A DNA stretch of 5,629 bases from assembly GCA_017628595.1 (NCBI GenBank), contig JAGBYV010000194.1, positions 1 through 5,629 of the forward strand, in the 5' to 3' direction. The notes under the pieces were generated by a model. The model saw nothing but the letters and a program-made list of their open reading frames with translations, was not told where the DNA came from and ran no database searches. Position numbers and translations under genes: made by a program. Every line of letters begins with the position of its first letter. The first letter of the stretch is position 1. The DNA comes from Alistipes sp. (GTDB lineage: Bacteria > Bacteroidota > Bacteroidia > Bacteroidales > Rikenellaceae). Below, piece by piece: positions 1 through 5,529 of this stretch.

Positions 1-46
1 AACTCCCCCGAGGATACCCTGCGCTACTGCGTAGCGGGGTATGACG
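1..46. repeat. Partial REPIN-like element cut by window edge (module A only)
   Basis: This is the right-hand part of an element whose left half lies outside the window. Read on the minus strand, module A (46 to 10) has foot CGTC, basal stem ATACCC, distal stem CGCTAC, loop GCA, distal arm GTAGCG, 2-base bulge CA, basal arm GGGTAT and foot CCTC. It is identical to the A module at 127-163. Confidence 0.8.
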
Positions 47-64
47 TGTTTTGTATTTCTTTTA

Positions 65-163
65 CGTCATTGCCCGACACCAAAGGTGGCGATGGCAATC
101 CTCCAGGCTTTACGGCTAACTCCCCCGAGGATACCCTGCGCTACTGCGTAGCGGGGTATGACG
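65..163. repeat. REPIN-like 99-base element, copy 1
   Basis: Module B (plus strand, 65-103) and module A (minus strand, 127-163) face each other across a 23-base spacer, so CGTC lies at both outer ends (CGTCAT at the left, ATGACG at the right) and CCTC lies inside. Module B has foot CGTC (65-68), basal stem ATTGCC/GGCAAT (69-74 with 94-99), distal stem CGACACC/GGTGGCG with one A-G mismatch, loop AAA, a 2-base 3' bulge AT (92-93) and foot CCTC (100-103). The sequence is seen directly. Calling it REPIN-like rests on resemblance to paired inverted REP hairpins in other bacteria. Confidence 0.75.
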
Positions 164-181
164 TGTTTTGTATTTCTTTTA

Positions 182-280
182 CGTCATTGCCCGACACCGA
201 AGGTGGCGATGGCAATCCTCCAGGCTTAACGGCTAATTTCCCCGAGGATACCCTACGCTACTGCGTAGCGGGGTATGACG
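182..280. repeat. REPIN-like 99-base element, copy 2, adjoining the nuclease gene
   Basis: Same design as the element at 65-163: module B at 182-220 and module A at 244-280. It differs at five positions: the loop base of module B (199), three bases of the central spacer (228, 237, 239) and one base of the module A bulge (255). No difference falls in a paired stem position. The outer ATGACG end is at 275-280, and the stop codon of the GIY-YIG gene occupies 284-286. Confidence 0.75.
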
Positions 281-283
281 CGT

Positions 284-559
284 TTATAATAAATTTTCCC
301 ACGAGGGATTAACCCTATTAATTATAAGTTCTTTCCTATGCCGCGACAATCGTTTGATCTGCTTCTCTCGCTCGATAGCAGCCACGATATTCGGCAACTC
401 CTCAAAATATACAACAATATTGAGGTTATATCGAGCCGAGAACCCACCAAAACTCTTATTCCGATGCTCGGCTATACGCTTCTGCAAATTACTTGTCACA
501 CCCGTATATAAAACTGTGTGATAAGTATTTGTCAGCATATATACATAACCTCTCTCCAT
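284..559 (-). CDS. Small GIY-YIG nuclease-like protein (YhbQ/COG2827 type)
   Basis: A 91-residue single-domain protein of normal length for the small GIY-YIG (URI) family. The two signature strands appear as V6-Y7-M8 (the GIY position) and Y18-T19-G20 (YIG). R28 and H32 lie in the following helix, E65 in the segment AIEREKQIK is the expected metal-binding glutamate, and N84-P85 matches the conserved C-terminal NP-W. Family members cleave or nick DNA with a metal ion; the substrate of this one is unknown. The ATG at 559 follows the RSH stop codon by two bases, so it is probably the last gene of that transcript. The repeat array starts 3 bases past its stop. GC is about 40% by hand count (301-559), visibly below its neighbours, which suggests later acquisition. 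It looks intact. Nuclease activity and any action on the adjacent hairpins are inferences. Confidence 0.9.
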   Translation of the reverse strand: MERGYVYMLTNTYHTVLYTGVTSNLQKRIAEHRNKSFGGFSARYNLNIVVYFEELPNIVAAIEREKQIKRLSRHRKELIINRVNPSWENLL

Positions 560-561
560 CT

Positions 562-2784
562 CTAATTATTTACTCGATAGGCGCGTTGTACGCCACGAAT
601 ACGCATAATGGAGTGAATCAAAAGATCGACAATCGATGTGGAGGGCACCTCGACACTGATCGTGCCACGCATCGTGCCGTCACCACGGGCCGCCATGCTC
701 AGCGTGCGGATATTGAGCTTTAGCTCGCGCGTAACGACCTCGGTAATCTGATTGCCGATGCCGGGGATGTCGCCTGCCACAATGGCGATGGTTGCACGGA
801 AGGCTCCGTCGGCACTGCTGCGCCAGCGGGCATCCATCACACGATAGGGGTAGTTCTCCCTCAGACGCGTGGCATTGGGGCAGTCCGAGCGGTGGATCGT
901 GATACCCGACGAGATGGTCACAAAGCCGAATATATCGTCGCCCTTGATGGGGTTGCAGCACTTGGCCAGCTTATACTCTATGTTGTTGATCTTCTCATCA
1001 ATGACAAGTGCATCCGAGCGGCGGTGCGATGGAGCCTCCTCCTGCTGTGCCGCCTTCAACTCCTCCTTCTTGCGCTCAGCCTCGGCTGCCGCCACACGGC
1101 GCTGCTCCTCGGCCTCGCCCGAGAGCCACTGCTGCAGTATCTCCTTGATAGAGAGGAAGTCTATCTTCTGCAGGGCGATCATCGAATAAACCTCACGGCC
1201 TGTGCGCACCTTCAGCACCTTGCCCAGATAGGCCACAGCCTCGTCGATGGGAACCGTGATCTTCCAGTTCTTGAGCTTGCGCTCCAGCTCCTCGCGACCG
1301 ATGCGGGCGTGCTTCATCTGCTCGTTGCGAAGCCACGACTTGATGCGGCCACGAGCCTTCGACGTCACGCAGAACGTAAGCCAGTCCGACTTGGGAGTCT
1401 GGTTCTTCTGCGTCATCACCTCCACAATGTCGCCATTGTGCAGCACCTCGCGGATGGGCACGGCACGGTTGTTCACCTTCGCACCCGTGCAGGTCGCGCC
1501 AAGGTTGGTGTGGATGTCAAATGCAAAGTCCAGCACAGTAGCACCCTCAGGCAGCTTGCGTATATCGCCATTGGGCGTGAAGACAAAGATCTCGCTCGTC
1601 GAGGGCTTGGCATCGAAGCGCTGCGAGAGTGAGTGGGTAGTCTCCTCCAGCGCCTCTCTCAGGCGGCTGAGCCACTGCTCCGAGGTCTGCGCACCCTGAT
1701 TCACACCTTTGTAGCGCCAGTGAGCGGCGATACCTCGCTCAGCCACGGCATCCATACGCTCGGTGCGGATCTGAATCTCCACCCAGCGACCGCCACCTGC
1801 CGACACAGTGGTGTGGAGCGACTCGTAGCCGTTGGACTTGGGAATTGTCACCCAGTCGCGCATACGCTTGGGGTTGGGGGTGTAGCAGTCGCCAACGACC
1901 GAATAGACCGTCCAGCAGAGCTGCTTCTCCAGCTCGCGCTCGCAGTCGATTATGATGCGCAGCGCAAAAATATCGTAAACACCCTCGAACGGCACGTTCT
2001 GCTTGCGCATCTTGTTCCAGATCGAGTAAACCGACTTGGTGCGGCTCTTGATATGGTAATGCAGATTGGGTATCGACTTAAGCTTCTCCTCGATGGGCAC
2101 CAGAAAACGGGCAATGAAGGTCTGACGCTCGCTCTCGGTCTCCTCCAGTCGGCGTGTGATATACTCATAGTCCTTGGGCTCCAGCCACTTCAGTGCCAGA
2201 TCCTCCAGCTCGCTCTTCAGCGCATACAGACCCAGCTTATGGGCGATGGGGGCGTAGAGGTTCATACTCTCCCAGCTCTTCTTGCGGTGCTTGGCCACGG
2301 GGAAGATATTAAGGCTACGCATAACCTCCAGACGGTCGGCGAGTTTGATGAGAATCACTCGCGGATCGACCGAGTAGCTGACCAGCATATCGCGGAAGTC
2401 GTTGGCCTGCTCCTTCGACACCTTGAGTTTGATGTTGGAGATCTTGCACAGTCCCACGATAATACCCAGCACGGGCTCGCCAAAGCGCTCGCGAATCTCG
2501 ATCGAGAGGGGCTCCACCTCCTCGGGACGCTCCTTGTTGGCGATGCGGATCACATCGTGCAGGATAGCTGCCACGGTAGAGTTACGGCCAAGGCCCAACT
2601 CGCGCGACACGATCTCGGCCACAGCCACATCGTGGTCGAGCATAGGGGTGCCATCGTAGCGGGCATAGCCACGCATCTTCTCCTCGGCATAGAGCAGGGC
2701 CGAATCAACAGCCTGCTGCGTGGTGGGCGAGTAACTATCTGCAATAAAACGGCGCAGAGAGCCATATTTCTGTAATACATCCAT
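562..2784 (-). CDS. relA: RelA/SpoT-family (p)ppGpp synthetase with degenerate HD hydrolase domain
   Basis: A 740-residue long RSH protein that makes the alarmone (p)ppGpp from GTP/GDP and ATP in the stringent response. Domains in order: HD region (about 30-165), synthetase (about 240-360), TGS (about 398-460), helical region, CC motif with C609, C610, H631 and C635 (about 602-637), and ACT (about 662-738). Synthetase motifs are intact: RTKS at 248-251, D271 in YDIFALR, RMRD at 307-310, NGYESLHT at 318-325, EIQIRT at 336-341 and HW at 355-356. The HD metal ligands H51, H76, D77 and D150 remain, but the usual ED pair after HD is R80-I81, and the usual HNMRT reads EVMRS (153-157). Hydrolysis is therefore probably lost or weak. 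I chose ATG 2784, 13 bases after the methyltransferase stop. An upstream ATG at 2841 would add 19 residues overlapping that gene. The gene symbol is by family; spoT or rel names are also used. Confidence 0.95.
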   Translation of the reverse strand: MDVLQKYGSLRRFIADSYSPTTQQAVDSALLYAEEKMRGYARYDGTPMLDHDVAVAEIVSRELGLGRNSTVAAILHDVIRIANKERPEEVEPLSIEIRERFGEPVLGIIVGLCKISNIKLKVSKEQANDFRDMLVSYSVDPRVILIKLADRLEVMRSLNIFPVAKHRKKSWESMNLYAPIAHKLGLYALKSELEDLALKWLEPKDYEYITRRLEETESERQTFIARFLVPIEEKLKSIPNLHYHIKSRTKSVYSIWNKMRKQNVPFEGVYDIFALRIIIDCERELEKQLCWTVYSVVGDCYTPNPKRMRDWVTIPKSNGYESLHTTVSAGGGRWVEIQIRTERMDAVAERGIAAHWRYKGVNQGAQTSEQWLSRLREALEETTHSLSQRFDAKPSTSEIFVFTPNGDIRKLPEGATVLDFAFDIHTNLGATCTGAKVNNRAVPIREVLHNGDIVEVMTQKNQTPKSDWLTFCVTSKARGRIKSWLRNEQMKHARIGREELERKLKNWKITVPIDEAVAYLGKVLKVRTGREVYSMIALQKIDFLSIKEILQQWLSGEAEEQRRVAAAEAERKKEELKAAQQEEAPSHRRSDALVIDEKINNIEYKLAKCCNPIKGDDIFGFVTISSGITIHRSDCPNATRLRENYPYRVMDARWRSSADGAFRATIAIVAGDIPGIGNQITEVVTRELKLNIRTLSMAARGDGTMRGTISVEVPSTSIVDLLIHSIMRIRGVQRAYRVNN

Positions 2785-2797
2785 AAGCGTAGAGTCT

Positions 2798-3580
2798 TTA
2801 TGGTTTGTAAACAACGTATAAATCCTCGTCGGTGAGGGCATAGCGCTCCTGCTCGGCGGGGGTAAATGAATCTTTATAGGGGATGACCATCACCTCAAAG
2901 CCAGCCTCACGCAGGCGGTCGGCATAGTCGCGACCATAGATGCGGCGGTGGTCATACTGACCGAAGATGCGTGTGCGCTCATCCTTGTCGGTGATTGTAT
3001 CATCCTCGAAGGTATGCTCCCTCTCCCGCTCCACGGGCGAAAGGACTACACCCCAGCCTCCGCGGCGCAGAATGCGATAGAGCTCGCGCATAGCGAGGCG
3101 ATCATCCTCGACGTGCTCCATAATGTGGTTGCAGATGATGGCATCCATCTCGCCATCCTTAAGCGGAATATGCTGCACGTCGAAGTGCATATCTGCCAGC
3201 GGGCTCTCCAGATCGGCCGTGATGTAGCGCTCGGGCGTAGAGGCGTACATCTTGCGAAAACGGCGCATAAGTGCCACCTCGGGTGCTATGTGCAACATAC
3301 GGGGCAGAGCCATAGCTCCGCGACCAAGATCGCTCTCGCGCAGCAGCCACAACCACAACAGGCGGTGACGCTCCAGCGCAAGGCACTTAGGACAGAGAGC
3401 ATTCTCGCGGGGGCTGACGTAACCATAGGGCAAGAACTTGCGACGACGACAGCCACACACCGGGCACTCCTTACCCTGACCCAGGTAGAATAGACCGAGG
3501 ATGGGCACAGCCCACTCGGCCACACGCTGCAACATGGGGCGAGGAAAGAGGTTTAGTATGAGTTTGATAAACTGTTTCAC
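2798..3580 (-). CDS. Class I SAM-dependent methyltransferase with N-terminal cysteine cluster
   Basis: A 260-residue cytosolic protein. An N-terminal hydrophobic stretch (about 5-33) precedes a cysteine cluster, C39-P-V-C42 with C44 and then C63-P-K-C66, that looks like a zinc-binding knuckle. The methyltransferase core follows: LHIAPE (96-101) at the SAM-binding loop, where most families carry glycines; the acidic residue D123 ending the second strand; NHIMEHVEDD (151-160) at the motif preceding the conserved helix; and LRRGG (171-175), typical of Methyltransf_11-like folds. I recognise the architecture as common in Bacteroidetes but do not know its substrate, which could be a small molecule, glycan or protein. 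The start is GTG at 3580, preceded by an AGAGAGAA tract; the first in-frame ATG would remove 15 residues. The gene lies 11 bases after xseB and 13 bases before the RSH start, so co-transcription is likely. Confidence 0.85.
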   Translation of the reverse strand: MKQFIKLILNLFPRPMLQRVAEWAVPILGLFYLGQGKECPVCGCRRRKFLPYGYVSPRENALCPKCLALERHRLLWLWLLRESDLGRGAMALPRMLHIAPEVALMRRFRKMYASTPERYITADLESPLADMHFDVQHIPLKDGEMDAIICNHIMEHVEDDRLAMRELYRILRRGGWGVVLSPVEREREHTFEDDTITDKDERTRIFGQYDHRRIYGRDYADRLREAGFEVMVIPYKDSFTPAEQERYALTDEDLYVVYKP

Positions 3581-3591
3581 TGTTCTCTCTA
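3581..3591 (-). promoter_or_regulatory. Purine-rich ribosome binding site supporting the GTG start
   Basis: The 11 bases between the xseB stop and the methyltransferase GTG read TAGAGAGAACA on the minus strand. The AGAGA core sits about 5-9 bases from the GTG and is the reason for preferring this start over the internal ATG 45 bases later. The match to a Shine-Dalgarno sequence is partial, as is usual in this phylum. Confidence 0.4.
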
Positions 3592-3783
3592 TTACTGTTC
3601 CAACTGCTCCTTAACGGCCTGCTCGACAGAGGTCAGCTGCGCACGGCACTGGGCAATGAGCTCGGTGGCTCGCCCAACCTGGGCAGAGAGCGAATCGACA
3701 TCGATATGCTCCTCGCGCAGGCGTGCAAGGATCTGCTCTATCTCGGCTATGGCCTCGGTGTATGTGAGTTTTTTCTTTGCCAT
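3592..3783 (-). CDS. xseB: Exodeoxyribonuclease VII small subunit XseB
   Basis: A 63-residue helical protein, at the short end for this family (the E. coli protein is 80 residues). The segment YTEAIAEIEQILARL (8-22), followed by D28-V-D-S-L and a second helix ending in the VEQAVKEQLEQ tail, is the classic XseB two-helix hairpin. Several XseB copies wrap the coiled-coil arm of XseA to form exonuclease VII, a metal-independent enzyme that degrades single-stranded DNA from both ends into short oligonucleotides. xseA is often directly adjacent or overlapping; here 339 gene-free bases filled with hairpins lie between them. XseB may thus rely on readthrough from the xseA promoter or on a promoter in the gap that I could not identify. 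It leads the cluster with the methyltransferase, RSH and GIY-YIG genes. Confidence 0.93.
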   Translation of the reverse strand: MAKKKLTYTEAIAEIEQILARLREEHIDVDSLSAQVGRATELIAQCRAQLTSVEQAVKEQLEQ

Positions 3784-3815
3784 ATATTTTTCTCTTTTAT
3801 TTAATTCTTATTCTT

Positions 3816-3841
3816 GCCACTTTTTGCCGCCAAAAAGTAGC
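3816..3841. repeat. Hairpin with 11-bp stem (GCCACTTTTTG arm)
   Basis: Left arm 3816-3826 and right arm 3831-3841 pair over 11 positions with one mismatch (C3818 with A3839) around a 4-base loop CCGC. It lies 33 bases upstream of the xseB start. From general familiarity this motif resembles an intergenic repeat common in Bacteroidales, which is not verified here. It could influence readthrough or translation of xseB. Confidence 0.6.
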
Positions 3842-3851
3842 ACAAAAACCG

Positions 3852-3905
3852 CCGCAAGGCGAAATTTGTGGGGTCGCCCTCATTCCACAAACTTTCGCAG
3901 TGCGG
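3852..3905. repeat. Long imperfect hairpin in the xseA-xseB gap
   Basis: GCGAAA-TTTGTGG (3859-3871) pairs with CCACAAA (3885-3891) and TTTCGC (3893-3898), leaving a single bulged C at 3892 and a 13-base loop. An outer CCGC/GCGG pair (3852-3855 with 3902-3905) extends it across a 3/3 internal loop. It probably forms one composite element with the hairpin at 3816-3841. It lacks the CGTC and CCTC feet of the array at 1-280, so it appears to be a different family. Confidence 0.6.
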
Positions 3906-3955
3906 GATAGGCTGACGCACGACAATCATAGTCCCTCCGTCTCCTCAAGAGTCCT

Positions 3956-3975
3956 CTCCTATAACAGAGTAGGAG
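3956..3975. repeat. Small hairpin CTCCTA/TAGGAG
   Basis: Six base pairs (3956-3961 with 3970-3975) enclose an 8-base loop and are followed by TTTTA on the plus strand. It is too weak and in the wrong orientation to terminate xseA. It is recorded only as part of the structured gap. Confidence 0.3.
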
Positions 3976-3987
3976 TTTTATAAATTA

Positions 3988-4062
3988 CGTCATTCCACAT
4001 TTCTGTATTTTAGTGCTATACTGATACAGGAGTACTACCATACAGAAATGGCTGGAATCTAC
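3988..4062 (+). repeat. Solitary REP-like hairpin with CGTC/CTAC feet
   Basis: The foot CGTC (3988-3991) is followed by a 6-bp basal stem ATTCCA/TGGAAT (3992-3997 with 4053-4058) and a 10-bp distal stem CATTTCTGTA/TACAGAAATG (3998-4007 with 4041-4050). A 2-base bulge GC (4051-4052) lies on the 3' side, and the 3' foot is CTAC (4059-4062). Inside, a 7-bp stem (4011-4017 with 4031-4037, one G-T wobble) continues the hairpin across a 3/3 internal loop. Stem sequences differ from modules A and B of the array at 1-280, but the layout of 5' foot, basal stem length and bulge side and size is the same. AT-rich sequence precedes the CGTC, as it does in the array. Confidence 0.7.
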
Positions 4063-4122
4063 CTTTGTTAATCTATACCTTGCTGATAGATATGTTAATT
4101 ATGTATTTCTAAACCCTTTTTA

Positions 4123-5367
4123 TCAATAAACTTTTGCCCTTAACTCACCTGTGGCAAGTTGAATATCGACCTGCTTGCCCGAGAGTCCCTCCGTAGAGGT
4201 TACGGCTCGGCCATCGCATCGCACAACGGCAAAGCCCAGGCGCAGGATCTTTTCGGGTGAGCGGGCCTCCACTATCTCCGAAGCCATATTCAAAAAAGCC
4301 TTCTGGCGCTCCACGCCTCGCTCAACGGCAAAGGAGAGTTGCTCGCGAGTCATCCTAAGGAACGTCTGCTCGCGGTCGAGGGCACGCAACGAGTCGCGCT
4401 GCACATCGCCGGCCATACGCTCCAGTCGCAGACGCTCGCGCTGCGTGGCCATAGTGGCCATATCAGAGAGTGTGCGGGCAGCATCATCGAGCCACGCCAT
4501 CTCGCAAGCCATCCCCTCGGTGAGCCACGCCGCCACGGCTGTGGGGGTCTTCAGGGGTGTGTGCGCCACCATATCGGCTACACTGGTATCCTTGTCGTGG
4601 CCTATGCCCGTGATCACGGGCAGCGGAAACTGCGCCACATAGGAGCAGAGCCTGTAGGAGTTAAAACAACTCAAATCACTTGCCGAACCGCCACCACGAA
4701 TCAGCACCACAGCGTCAAACTGCTCCTGCTTTAGAGCCACCTCCTCCAGCGCCGCGCAGATGCTATCCTCGGCCGCAGCGCCCTGCACCACCACATCGAA
4801 GAGCGTGAGCGAGAAGGCGTAGCCTCCATCGCGTAGCTCGTTGCAGAAGTCGCGGTAGCCTGCCGCCGCTGCGCTCGACACCACGGCGATGCGCTGCAGA
4901 GGGCGTGGAAGCGAAAGTGAGCGGTTCATATCCCACACGCCGTCACGCTGAAGTTGTGCTATGGTCATCTGGCGCTGGCGCTCCACCTCGCCAAGGGTGT
5001 AGGAGGCATCCAGATCGGTAATCTGCAACGAGAGACCATAGAGTTCGTGGTACGACACTACAACCTTCGCCAGAATCTTCATACCCACCGCGAGGCGTGA
5101 GCCTGTCTGCGCCTCGAAGTATGAGGCGAGCATACCATATTGCGACCGCCAGATTACGGCTCTCACCTGCGCACGAGGGATGGGTGTGCCACCACGCGTG
5201 GGCTCGCTCTTCTCGACAAGTTCGAGGTAGCAGTGACCCGAGTAGTTGACCTTGAGCTCCGACACCTCGGCCACAACCCACACAGGCAGTGCCAGCGAGC
5301 CCTCAACAGCCGACTTGATGCGGTGCTGAAGCTCCGAGAGAGTGATATGTTGCGCAGGTGCGGTCAT
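4123..5367 (-). CDS. xseA: Exodeoxyribonuclease VII large subunit XseA
   Basis: A 414-residue catalytic subunit of exonuclease VII, somewhat shorter than the E. coli protein. An N-terminal OB-fold (about 8-118, with V30-V-A-E-V-S and SGHCYLEL at 43-50) binds single-stranded DNA. The catalytic domain (about 125-282) carries VVSSAAAAGYRDF (162-174), the family signature RGGGSASDLSCFN (224-236), GIGHDKD (254-260) and TPT (274-276). A coiled-coil arm (about 285-370) carries XseB in known structures. The C-terminal beta segment SPEKILRLGFAVV (370-382) is also typical. It works in the cytosol with XseB in DNA repair and recombination. The ATG at 5367 lies about 23 bases downstream of a likely transcription start; an ATG slightly upstream (5382) is out of frame. 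The gene is intact. Confidence 0.96.
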   Translation of the reverse strand: MTAPAQHITLSELQHRIKSAVEGSLALPVWVVAEVSELKVNYSGHCYLELVEKSEPTRGGTPIPRAQVRAVIWRSQYGMLASYFEAQTGSRLAVGMKILAKVVVSYHELYGLSLQITDLDASYTLGEVERQRQMTIAQLQRDGVWDMNRSLSLPRPLQRIAVVSSAAAAGYRDFCNELRDGGYAFSLTLFDVVVQGAAAEDSICAALEEVALKQEQFDAVVLIRGGGSASDLSCFNSYRLCSYVAQFPLPVITGIGHDKDTSVADMVAHTPLKTPTAVAAWLTEGMACEMAWLDDAARTLSDMATMATQRERLRLERMAGDVQRDSLRALDREQTFLRMTREQLSFAVERGVERQKAFLNMASEIVEARSPEKILRLGFAVVRCDGRAVTSTEGLSGKQVDIQLATGELRAKVY

Positions 5368-5396
5368 AGCGGAAAAATAACATTTCTTCTAATCTA

Positions 5397-5427
5397 CAAA
5401 TATACAATTCTAAATGCAAAAATCAAA
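5397..5427 (-). promoter_or_regulatory. Bacteroidetes-type promoter for xseA
   Basis: On the minus strand the -33 element TTTG (5427-5424) and the -7 element TATATTTG (5404-5397) are separated by exactly 19 bases. This matches the Bacteroidetes primary sigma factor consensus TTTG-N19-21-TAnnTTTG without mismatch. Transcription would begin near 5390, giving a leader of roughly 20-25 bases before the xseA ATG. Confidence 0.8.
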
Positions 5428-5444
5428 ATGGAAAATTCAAATGA

Positions 5445-5489
5445 GGTATAGGTGAGATATGTGTTATAAGTGCAATAGGTGTAATAAAA
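5445..5489. repeat. Five-unit degenerate 9-base tandem repeat upstream of the xseA promoter
   Basis: Read on the plus strand in steps of nine from 5445, the units are GGTATAGGT, GAGATATGT, GTTATAAGT, GCAATAGGT and GTAATAAAA. All keep G at position 1 and ATA at positions 4-6, and the first four end in GT. The tract ends 18 bases upstream of the xseA -33 box and overlaps the U-tract of the upstream terminator. It might be a protein-binding array or simply a decayed microsatellite. Confidence 0.5.
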
Positions 5490-5517
5490 AAAGGACCGCC
5501 CCACGGGGCAGTCCCTT
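5486..5517 (-). terminator. Rho-independent terminator of the upstream transcript
   Basis: On the minus strand GGAC-U-GCCC (5514-5506) pairs with GGGC-G-GUCC (5501-5493), counting one U-G wobble, as a 9-bp GC-rich stem with loop CGUG, followed by seven T residues (5492-5486). It ends whatever transcript enters from beyond 5629 and separates it from the xseA promoter. On the plus strand there is no U-tract. Confidence 0.85.
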
Positions 5518-5529
5518 ATGATAATTGAT

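Larger units (their letters stand above)
1..280. repeat. Tandem array of 117-base repeats made of paired hairpins
   Basis: The unit repeats with a period of 117 bases (copies begin at about 1, 118 and 235) and is cut by the left window edge. Within it two hairpin modules alternate: module A on the minus strand at 10-46, 127-163 and 244-280, and module B on the plus strand at 65-103 and 182-220. The 18-base AT-rich spacers between CGTC ends (47-64 and 164-181) are identical. Because 117 is a multiple of three, a reading frame stays open through the array and yields a repetitive 88-residue translation, which I treat as an artefact. The array stops at 280, three bases from the stop codon of the GIY-YIG gene. 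Its hairpins could also protect or terminate the 3' end of that transcript, though no U-tract follows. Confidence 0.9.
3784..4122. other. Gene-free 339-base gap between xseA and xseB, filled with inverted repeats
   Basis: No convincing coding sequence is seen on either strand; the short open frames here have no recognisable motifs. The gap holds, from low to high coordinates, hairpins at 3816-3841, 3852-3905, 3956-3975 and 3988-4062. I found no clean TAnnTTTG promoter on the minus strand for xseB. The nearest is TACTTTTTG (3839-3831), which has one base too many and no paired TTTG. No strong terminator follows xseA in its own direction, so readthrough into xseB is possible. The content suggests repeated insertion of small non-coding elements into an ancestral xseA-xseB pair. 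Confidence 0.7.

Noticed and set aside
1..280. CRISPR array
   Set aside because: The 117-base period has near-identical rather than unique spacers, and no cas genes are visible.
46..312. An 88-residue plus-strand reading frame with 39-residue internal repeats
   Set aside because: It exists because the 117-base repeat is a multiple of three. It runs through hairpins and overlaps the end of the GIY-YIG gene on the opposite strand, so it is very probably not a protein.
1411..1440. CGTCAT followed by a 7-bp hairpin (CACAATG/CATTGTG) inside the RSH gene
   Set aside because: It encodes the conserved TGS segment HNGDIVEVMT and lacks the basal stem, bulge and closing foot of the REP-like modules, so it is coincidence.
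892..2775. Long plus-strand open frames opposite the RSH gene (for example 1633-2775)
   Set aside because: They are antisense shadows of a GC-rich gene with clear family motifs on the other strand. They show no domain of their own.
2785..2841. Longer RSH start at ATG 2841
   Set aside because: It would overlap the methyltransferase coding end by 44 bases and add 19 residues before the expected family start. ATG 2784 lies 13 bases past the methyltransferase stop.
3831..3839. Minus-strand xseB promoter at TACTTTTTG
   Set aside because: There are three bases rather than two between TA and TTTG, no TTTG at the right distance upstream, and the site lies within a hairpin arm.
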